Of a DNA stretch of 64,000 bases, positions 55,250 through 64,000 are shown piece by piece (position 1 is the stretch's first letter; every line of letters starts with the position of its first letter). The stretch covers positions 558,001 to 622,000 of the forward strand of contig JACGCN010000010.1 of assembly GCA_014905825.1 (NCBI GenBank), given 5' to 3'. Below the pieces are notes generated by a model that was not told the DNA's origin, did not search any database, and saw only the letters and a list, made by a program, of their open reading frames with translations. The position numbers and the translations under genes were made by a program. This stretch comes from Lyophyllum atratum. Its lineage: Eukaryota; Basidiomycota; Agaricomycetes; Agaricales; Lyophyllaceae.

Positions 55250-56815
55250 AGCATGGGTACGTGTGTTCTTTATCACTGGAGAACGTTCCTGATGTTTTTA
55301 AATCTTTGATAGAGAAGGAATGTGCTTCGAGTGGCGTCGTGCGACAATGATTCGCAGGGCCCGGAACGCGTGTCCACTGTTGACGATGTTGACATGAATT
55401 CGGACTTGGACTCGGAGGTTGATTCCGATATACCGAACTCCCATGACCATTCTACGACGCGGGACGTTGGGATGCCTGGCAAGGCGTCCACCTGATGATC
55501 TCTTCTGGAACCAACCTCCCCTTAACGACTGAAATGCATTATGTTGCTTCAAGACTGCGCCATCTATCTTCAATCCCTTTGTTGAACACTCCCGACTGGG
55601 ATTCTCGAGCACCATATCCCCTCTCACTGGATTCTCTCTCATGTTGGACCCTTGTACTTATCACCACCTCTCACGATATATCGAGGCGCAGCTATACCCT
55701 GCTTTGCGGAAATCTTCCTATGTACTATAACCTTCGAATTTGTATTGTAGCCTCCAACTTATCATTTCCTACCGCCCTGGGTTAAGGCCTGCGGCTGACC
55801 AGTCTGTGACATATCGATGTACCTATGTATACTTACAGCTCATGACTTATATAGCATCAGTGCATATAATTTGCTCATTGTGCGATGGCCTGAGGGTATG
55901 GAAAGCCTCAGGCCATGGAAAGCCATCCTAAAGCCGCCGGGGTTGAGCTACAGACGCAAGTGTCATGAGAAAATTGATCATCATGATGGGCACATGAGAA
56001 AGTCAGAGAAGAACGTTCGACGTGTGTTTCCCGCGTCTCTATATGGATAGCCGTTGTACTGGAACTTAAAAGTTGGAGAAGCTTCGGTCATCGAGCTTGT
56101 ATCGGGTGATGCTAGCAGGTGAAGAAACCGCAGTACCCTGAGCACTCATTATTGGCTGCCGTCGCAATATGATGCATTTATCAATGCCAAAGATCTATAA
56201 TAGACGTATGGAATTCTCAGCCATAAACTATTAAGGCAGACGACACCGGTATGTTATATGTTTATTGAGGACTGTGATATCGACGGCGAGCTGCCCAAAA
56301 ATATGGGTAGCGTCCATGATAAGCTAGATACAGGACTGCCACTGATTGTGACAGGGCGAGAGGGGATAGGGGACAGGGAGGTCCGTTGAGAGAGTCTAGG
56401 GCTATCAACAAAGGATGAGTGCGGTAAGCTAGGGAAGCGGGGGGTGGTAAATAAATAGGGCGATAACGCAAGATAAGACGTGACAGATCGGGTATTAGTG
56501 CTGGTATAGCGTGCATAGAATAAATTTAAGCGCGTGGGTTCGTGTCAGGGAGTGGCGGTATAGGATGTAGGACAGGTGATAGTGGTGATGGCTAGTAGAA
56601 TAGCAAGGGTCCTGATGTTCCGTGAAGTGCCGTTTATGATGAAAGCCGTTGGACCGAGTCGAAAACCTGGAAAACCAAAAAAGAAACCAAAAAAGAAAAG
56701 ACCGAAATGGAGGCGAAAGAAAGGATATGGGAGGAAGGATATGAGGTAAATAAATTACATGCAACGGCAAAGGAAAGGGGTAGATGAGTATGAAACGGAG
56801 CAAACCAACATAGCA
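55250..56815. other. Intergenic between convergent genes
   Basis: About 1.6 kb of low gene content between the deaminase stop and the DUF7729 stop; short frames (55495-55785, 56262-56516) are unsupported. Probably both 3' flanks plus non-coding DNA. Confidence 0.45.
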
Positions 56816-58095
56816 TCAGGGCAATATCTGCAGTAGCGTGCAGAGAAGCACCGCAGCACCAGTCCACCCCAAGAAACCTCGCGTCAGCGTCGACACAGCA
56901 CCGTTCACGACTGTCGTCGCTGCATAACCACTCCCACACTGAGTAACGGCCAACGCGGCTGCATCGTTATAAGTCTTCTTCAGCCCTGTCAAATCTGCGG
57001 CCTGGGCAGGATCGTCCAGGGCAGCTGAGTAGGTCCCCATCAAGCTCCTCGTACAGGCCGAGCATGAAGGGGTCGTGGTGTTCGGAAGCTTATTCCCTAA
57101 TGGTAGCCCGTAGAAGTATAGATCCGACGGAGTAGGACTGCGCACGGCGTTCAGGTAGCAGTACGTGTTTGTTGTAGGATCGGTAAGGCAACCAGCGTCC
57201 CGCATAACTGAATAAGCTTGTAAATCTGGAAGTGGAGACATTATTAGAGGCCGTCTCATGCTTAAAAAGGTCTTCACTCACCGATGAGGGTTGACACCGC
57301 CATTGCATTCCGGTCCGTCAAGTCCTGTGCGCAAGCCGTCTTGAGAGTTTCCGCAAACCAACCCATGTTCGCGACACATTGCTCCCTGGCGGTGTTGGTA
57401 TTGCACGTACCCCATACAACCGAGTTGAGGAGAGTGAGATTCGTCTGCGCCTGTGATTAGCAAAAAAGTGATGAGTGATGACTTGTATCACAGCTTGATA
57501 GAGGATGACACACGTCTATGAACGCTGAGGAACTATCCAACAATAATGACAGCGGACGGCAGGACCGAAACGTCGCTGCATTTGTCATATTGCTGAAGAA
57601 GTTGAAGCACGAAGCGCTCGAGTAATTCTGCGTGAGGTCCGCGTCGAAGGGCTGGAGGAAGGGTACAGGAAGGACTGGGGGGCTTGAGGGAATAGTAGGC
57701 ACTGGTGCGTTGACGGTCGCCGTCGGCGACGCGATGGATGAAGTGGCACTCGTAGAAACGGAAGCTATCGATGCCAGATTCTGCCGGGGTTCCAAGTCGC
57801 GATGCCGTTTATGGGGAGTCCAGTTGAGAGCTTGTGAGGCCAATTTGTTCCATGAACCAGCCCCCGGGGCATCGGCGAAGATATCGAAGGCCGTCGGGTG
57901 CATGAGGTATCGCGTGGAGGCTGTGATAAGGACGAGAACCAATGGCACAAGCATCACCGTCCATCTAGTTCTGCGGCCAATACGACGCTTTTCTTCGAGA
58001 GGGGGAAAGCCTTTGGTGGTACCGGCCTCAAGGACGGGTGTTCGTGGGGTGTCGTCTCTCATCGTGGGTCGGGGTGATGGCGGAGGGGTAAACAT
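56816..58095 (-). CDS. DUF7729-type membrane/cell-surface protein
   Basis: Three exons: 58095-57514, 57450-57282 and 57225-56816, 386 residues, phases agree. Residues about 44-62 (RWTVMLVPLVLVLITAS) form a single hydrophobic segment after a basic cytosolic stretch, a type II signal anchor. After a Ser/Pro/Thr-rich linker comes a Cys-rich domain (CFNFF, CRPL, WGTCNTNTAREQC, ACAQDL, DAGCLTD, NTYCYL, PSCSACTRSLM) with about ten cysteines, matching the fungal DUF7729 (SPARK-like) pattern. The C-terminus is hydrophobic (GWTGAAVLLCTLLQILP), consistent with a GPI-attachment signal or second anchor. Likely a cell-surface or secretory-pathway protein in Agaricomycetes; role unknown. Confidence 0.75.
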
Positions 58096-61000
58096 GGCGG
58101 AATAAAGAGGGCCTCAAAAAAGGGCTAACAGGTAAGAAAAGAGTGTGAAGGAGAAGGAGCGTGTGTAAGGAGAATCAAGAAGATGACCGGTTCTAAAACA
58201 CTGCTTTGATCAGGCCAGATCAGACGAGATGGGTGACCTGGGATGACCGGGGAAAGCTGCGTGATTACGGAGGCACCTGCAGCGACTTCTTCAGAAGCTA
58301 CGTGGGCGGGACTAGGAGTACTGAGTACCGTCAAACGTCGATAGCTGGCAGGCGCGAGTGGCAGGAAGACAACTGTGACCTGAGGGTCCTTGGCAGTAAT
58401 TTCCCATGAAGTAAATCGATCAATCTCGATCGCCACATGTTTGGAAGCCTTCGAATTCTAAACAGGCACAACGCCACAAGCTTCTTGCCCTGGCCTTTTT
58501 CGCGCCCGTCCCGGTTGCTTCCCGGTATGCTTTGTGTGAGGAAAGTCCCAGTTTACTATTTCTCTCTTCTCTATTCCACTGCTCGCCCTCTACAACATGC
58601 GGTATATTTGACGTGACTCAACCTCTGGCACCCGAAGAGGACCGGCTGCCTGTCAACAGATCCGAGGACGAAGGACAATGATGGGAGATCCGCTCGCTGC
58701 TTATTTGCATTTGGGCGCTCAAGGATTAAGTGTTCAGTATCGGAAGACTCAGACGCGATGATTCGGACGCCCAACTGGGACTTGACGGGCCTGCTACAAT
58801 TTATAGATGACCCGCTTGTCTGCCAGGCGTCGCTAGTGGTAGCGACGCGCTAACGACTGACAGGCGACATTTACGCTGCACAGGACGCCCAAGCGCCGAC
58901 GCTCGGGATATTCGCCCTGAGCTAAGGTGACGGGCAATGATCTCAGTAGAAAACTGGGGTGCGATTCTTCATCATACCTGCATCATACTGAAATTTATCT
59001 CCAGGATTCCGCAAAGGATGCCCCGCGTAATCCCAGCAGTGAAACATGATCATTGTGTAGCCTGAAACGATGGAGGCGGCGATATCTTATAGCGCAGCAA
59101 ACATGGAACCCGCTCCGACCATCCTCTAATTAATGTGGTTTAGCAAGTGATACTTATACATGGTATAGTCGCTTGATTCTATTTACCGGGGCTTCTCTTC
59201 GGACCTGCCTTCCTTGGAACCTACTTACTTAGAAGTTTCAGTGGTGGTGCCTTGTTTCTCCCCTTCGATTTGAGACTGGAGAAGGTGAGTGCTCATAACG
59301 TACTCGTCCATTAACTCGCCGACGGCATCCTGCCTTACTAGTAAGTACGTATAACAACCAGTCGCATGTCAGCATGTAACGCACCCACCCCTAACATCCT
59401 CGCATATGATGCAGCTGCACAAGTAATCGATAGAACGATCCCTGGCGCAGTTAAGCAGGACCGAGGCCTAGACCAACAGGACGTCCGCCAACACTCATCC
59501 GACAAAGGAAGATACCGCGTTGGCGGCGTGTGTGCTGGTTACACAATGTCGTTTGGCGACGTTCATGATAGGCTGTCGTCGTCGAGCTGATTCATGAAAG
59601 CACTACCCTTGCCAACCATGACATAATTAATACTGACCTCAGCACATCGAAAGCCGCACTCACCACGGTTGGGGGTTTGATGAACGATCATTCGGCCCAC
59701 GTCGAGGCATACCTACGCAAAGACTTCCAATCTGGCCTTGGCCTCGATGGTGAACATCAGAAGGTCGGTGAGGAAAGGTACGCTAGATTTATGGGCCTCA
59801 ACATTGGAAGGATTGATGGTGTTTGTCTATTAGGAGAGACAACTTCAGCATGCGTCTTTAAATTATGAACGACGATTATCCCTCAAGAAATACCTGCCAC
59901 TAACGTATTGGCTTGAAGATGGATAGAATCAAAAATTAGTAATGGATGTCGAAAACTTGGCACAACCTACCATTTCAGTGACAGGACTTCTGCGAATAAC
60001 GGTATTGCAGGTGTTGAGAACAATGTGACGGTTTTTTACGACATTATAACCTCATATGCTGCCAGGATATCTGAAGTTATTGAGTCTTTGATCAGTGTTG
60101 CTCGGAAATTTTGCAGGCAAATGAATTTAGGTGACGAGTTTTCGAATTAATAGGAACTGTTCTGAAAATAGGTGCCACCCACCCAAGCCCCCTGGGTGTA
60201 CCCGCTGTTCGGGATCCAGGTTCCGCCCCCTTGGTGGGAGTAGTGGATATTTGAGGATGGAAAGGTGTCAGGGGTGAGTTCCGCCTTCGCTTCAAGTTTG
60301 CTTTCCATGGTGGAATTTGAATTGATTTTTAAAATGTACTTGAAAGTTGGACGAGCTATAGTGCGGTTCACTTAGCCACCGCTACGTATCTTGTGCCACT
60401 GCGAAATTAGACCGGACCAAAAGATAATACATACCCAAATATACATACCAGGCGCATTCCCGATTCTGCAGCTATGCCTAATGTCTTTTGACCAATTGAC
60501 CGATAGATCACGGCCTACCCTGAGACTGCCAAATTAGACCCTTGGAAAATTTCTACGTCGCTCAGCTTTGAAAATATCGAAAGTCGGTCTTACAGGAATG
60601 ATCTCCTCATTGGAAAGGGCATCTCTACAAGAGGGACAAAAAGTTTAATCAATCTTGACCAAGACCATCGGCTTATACGAAGTAGCGGTGGCTACATAAG
60701 TGAACCGCACCATACACAGTCGCAGGTGGGGTTTCAGTACAACAGAACAGTTCTTCTTGTATGTCACCTATCGAAGTTATATACACGCAATTCTTTGCGT
60801 GTCACGGCGTTGGACCAGCCTGAGCTTAGACCAGCGACACAACAGCATGGTAAGTCCAACACCCTCGGTTACAGTGACTGACACTATAATGGGGCTGGAA
60901 TCTGTGCACCACAGCGAGGTCGTTGATCATTCAAGGCCGTCTGTACACTTTGCCATCCTGCAGAACTTGAATGGTGAAGAAGGTACTCGCTAAGCTTGGA

Positions 61001-62044
61001 CAAGCGAGCATCACTGCACAGTCTTGCACGTGTGTATCAATAAGATGAGGACCTGCGAAGTTCCCTTCAACGCAGCGTAGACCATAGACGGCCTCGCAGG
61101 CCGCATCCAGGGCATGAGAGTGTAGTTACGACACAATCCCTCTTCCAGGAACACGTTTGACATCCCAAGGACTTGAAGGCTCTTGATGGTAGCCAGAAGA
61201 GTAGGTGATGTCTTCGACAGCAGGTCCAAGATGACTAGACATGTCGCCTGAGGTTAGAATGTGCATAATTGGAGACTAGGCTAGTGGTAGCGAAAGATGA
61301 GTAGTGTTCTAAGTAGCATGGTGCCAGGCGTACTGCTTTTCCGATTGCTCTTACGATTGTCAAGGTTTCCTGCAGCAGTTCTTGGGTATCTGAGGCGGGT
61401 TATATCGTCCAAGCGACCGAATTGTAAGCGGCTACTCCCCGTGTGGACAGATGTTTTAAGCAAGGTTTCCCAGGTAGTCTCAGCCAGTACTCCGAGTCGG
61501 CAATACCTGGCTAACACGAGGCCAAAGGGCACCCTAGGGCACCTCGACGACTAATTTTTTGTACCGACTTACAATACCTTATGTAAGTCACGGGCCACCG
61601 ACTTCAAGTTGCTCGCGCGCGACCTTATTGACTGAGGAAACAGTTACGGATAATTGGGTTCACAAAGGGCAATTGACCTGACAGGAAAGAAACCGTTTGC
61701 ATTGGCGATGTAGAAGAATAAAGAGCCATTGGTCGTGGTGATCGGGTTGTAAAGAGCGTGTGAACAACAAGGTCAACCCTTGGGCCCGCTTTTTTTGCAG
61801 TCTCTCCGAACCTTGCTCCCAACCCCCACTTGCTCCAGACAACCGCTCGACCCACCATCAGCCCTTTTATCGGCCCACCGCCCTGTTTGACGCAGAAACC
61901 ACTATCATCTCCGTCGACGGACTCGGACGCCAGAAGATATCCAATAGACACCAATATCAACCCAATCTTGAGCACCTACCAACGCTCACCTGTTCGTCGC
62001 TGGAAATTTGAACCTTGAGGCACCCACCTCTCAATCCACCCATC
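58096..62044. other. Long gene-poor region
   Basis: About 3.9 kb between the divergent DUF7729 and DHH1 genes. Several short frames (59366-59590 plus, 60147-60371 minus, 61011-61229 minus) show no family features. It contains the inverted-repeat element listed separately; no other gene is supported. The last 250 bp are the DHH1 upstream region. Confidence 0.45.
60361..60710 (+). mobile_element. Short inverted-repeat element (MITE-like)
   Basis: A 350-bp segment bounded by inverted repeats: left 60361-60385 (GTGCGGTTCACTTA then GCCACCGCTAC) and right 60682-60710, its reverse complement apart from a 4-base insertion (TGTA when read on the minus strand). No coding frame lies inside. Flanking bases (CTATA on the left, CATAC on the right) give no clean target-site duplication. 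Strand is arbitrary. Confidence 0.65.
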
Positions 62045-63708
62045 ATGTCGCAAACCGGCCCCTCAACATCATCAACGTACGTCTTTCTTTCATTTCCGCG
62101 ACCACGCACCCCGGCCCAGACTTTTTTATTCATTTCCAAACCATTCCAGACCCTCCCTCAATGACTCCTGGAAAACCGGTCTGCGCTCACCACCAAAAGA
62201 CATGCGCCCGCAGACCGAAGATGTAACCGCGACGAAAGGCATGGAGTTCGAGGACATGTTCCTCCGGCGGGAGCTGCTCATGGGCATCTTCGAAGCCGGA
62301 TTCGAGAAACCCTCCCCCATCCAAGAAGAAGCCATCCCCATCGCCCTCACCAAACGCGACGTCCTCGCCCGCGCCAAGAACGGCACCGGCAAGACCGCCG
62401 CCTTCGTCATCCCGTCCCTCCAGCAGGTCGACGTCAACAAGCCCAAGATCCAGGCGCTCCTCCTCGTGCCGACGCGTGAGCTCGCCCTGCAGACGTCGCA
62501 GGTGTGCAAGACCCTCGGGAAACACATGGGCATACAGGTCATGGTCACCACCGGCGGCACCACGCTCAAAGACGATATTTTGCGTCTGTCTGAGACTGTG
62601 CATGTTCTGGTGGGCACGCCGGGCCGTATTTTGGATTTGGCGGGTAAAAATGTCGCTGATCTCAGCGAGTGTCCGGTTTTCGTCATGGACGAGGCGGATA
62701 AGCTGCTCTCCCCTGAATTCGCTCCTGTAATGGAGCAGCTCCTCTCTTATCTTCCTACTGAGCGACAAGTGATGCTGTTCAGTGCTACCTTCCCTATGAT
62801 TGTTAAAGATTTCAAGGTGCGTCGGACTTGGCTCCCTATGAATCTTTGTCTGATCTCTCGATCATCTAGGACAAACATATGAAGTCCCCCTATGAGATCA
62901 ACCTCATGGACGAACTGACCCTACGTGGAGTTACGCAATATTATGCCTACGTCGAAGAAAGGCAAAAGGTGCACTGTCTTAATACCCTTTTCTCCAAGGT
63001 CAGTCCCCCTTCCTCCTTCCCCATCGCAGCCTTCATCATCTGACCCCCGCTCCTCCGCAGCTCCAAATCAACCAATCCATCATATTCTGTAATTCCACCA
63101 ACCGCGTCGAGCTCCTCGCCAAAAAAGTGACCGAGCTCGGCTACTCCTGTTTCTACTCACACGCCAAGATGCTGCAATCCCACCGCAACCGCGTCTTCCA
63201 CGACTTCCGCAACGGCGTGTGCCGCAACCTCGTCTGCTCGGACCTCCTCACCCGCGGCATCGACATCCAAGCCGTCAACGTCGTCATCAACTTTGACTTC
63301 CCCAAGAACAGCGAGACGTACCTCCATCGTATCGGGCGTTCGGGACGGTTTGGACACTTGGGGCTGGCGATCAATCTTGTGACGTATGAGGATAGGTTCA
63401 ACCTTTATAGGATTGAGCAGGAGCTTGGGACGGAGATTCAGCCGATCCCGCAGACGATTGATAAGGGGTTGTATGTTGCGCCGAGTGCGTCGGAGGAGCA
63501 GGCACAACAGCAGGCGCAGCAGCAGCAGCAGCAGCAGAGACAGCAGGCCGTGGGGGCTCAGCAGAGGCCGCAGCAGCAGCAGCAACAGCAGGGGCAGGGG
63601 CAGGTGGTCTATCAGAGTAATGGACAGCAGGCCCAGCCGGCTCGCCAGAATGGAGCGGCAGGACCTCCTCGGTCTGGATATCGCGGCGCTGTGCCAGTCG
63701 CTCGATGA
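62045..63708 (+). CDS. DHH1: DEAD-box RNA helicase Dhh1
   Basis: Four exons: 62045-62076, 62150-62816, 62870-62998 and 63061-63708, 491 residues; phases agree. All DEAD-box motifs are present: GFEKPSPIQ (Q motif), AKNGTGKT (residues 86-93), [10 protein letters not shown] and [39 protein letters not shown]-type TRGIDIQ, and [30 protein letters not shown] and the SAKM-type [21 protein letters not shown] block are diagnostic of the Dhh1/DDX6/Me31B subfamily, which promotes mRNA decapping and translational repression and builds P-bodies. A Gln-rich tail (CAG repeats at about 63500-63600) typical of fungal Dhh1 follows. N-terminus starts [10 protein letters not shown]; exon 1 is only 32 nt. Confidence 0.93.
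63495..63605 (+). repeat. CAG-rich (polyglutamine) tract
   Basis: Interrupted CAG/CAA repeat coding for glutamine runs in the C-terminal tail of Dhh1, likely a disordered, condensation-prone segment and a length-variable site. Confidence 0.75.
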
Positions 63709-64000
63709 AGAGACGGGAGTAGTTGAGTTCATCGTAGGGGTGGGGGGTTGGGCGGTCAATGGGACGGGGAATGTGGGGAGGGAGCGGGAAGCGAAACACA
63801 AACATCAAGGATCCGACATCCAGCCGCATACGTTCAGCCAGTCTAAGCATCTCAATCTTCAGCATCTTTTCTCGTCTGTTTTTTAAATCCTCGTACTCTC
63901 AGGCGGCTTCCGCCAGCGTTACCCATCTTGTACAAATCCCAACACATCGTCACGCTGCCACCACTCACTCCCAAGCCGGGTTTTCCCCCTCCACTATATA

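Noticed and set aside
60147..60371. 74-residue minus-strand frame starting inside the 60.4-kb inverted-repeat element
   Set aside because: Begins within the repeat arm and has no recognisable domain, so it is not reported as a gene.

Overview
The window is nuclear DNA of a filamentous basidiomycete, most likely an Agaricomycete. Nearly every gene is split by short (about 50-60 nt) GT-AG introns. The proteins are clear fungal orthologues (Atg11, Dhh1, Glc7/PP1, Sec2, phosphopantothenate-cysteine ligase, Ran1-type kinase), mixed with families expanded in mushrooms (AIG1-like GTPases, DUF1769, DUF7729, OTT_1508-like deaminase). All exon boundaries were read by eye from splice signals and reading phase; no transcript evidence was available.

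Layout. 0.5-5.1 kb: a Sec2-type Rab exchange factor (+) converges on phosphopantothenate-cysteine ligase (-). 5.6-11.9 kb is a duplicated or rearranged patch: a Ras-like GTPase gene that looks broken around its G3 box, a last-exon fragment of a secreted LVIVD-repeat protein, a two-domain AIG1-like GTPase gene made by internal duplication (P-loop lysine replaced by arginine in the second domain), and the intact LVIVD gene. 12.4-14.2 kb holds a degenerate direct duplication in front of a 1170-residue membrane protein gene with an SR-rich C-terminus. 18.4-20.3 kb is a Ran1/Sks1-like kinase, followed by a small Cys-rich protein and a full ABCC transporter (22.3-29.0 kb).

29.2-36.6 kb: a TenA/heme-oxygenase-fold protein, an F-box/LRR-like protein, and ATG11. 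37.7-39.8 kb: an MFS sugar permease with a clear TATA box. 41.5-50.0 kb: the PP1 catalytic subunit, then a tandem array of copies of the terminal exon plus 3' flank of the next gene (a PH-domain protein), then that gene and a DUF1769 protein, all on the minus strand. 50.0-53.7 kb is gene-poor and contains a 695-bp element with 27-bp terminal inverted repeats flanked by TA. 53.7-55.2 kb: an OTT_1508-like deaminase. 56.8-58.1 kb: a DUF7729 membrane/GPI-type protein. 58.1-62.0 kb is gene-poor with a second inverted-repeat element. 62.0-63.7 kb: the DEAD-box helicase Dhh1.

This is not a metabolic cluster. Several genes belong to core cell biology (secretion, autophagy, CoA synthesis, mRNA decay, phosphatase signalling). 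The unusual material is the duplicated GTPase, the terminal-exon array, the two MITE-like elements and the deaminase.
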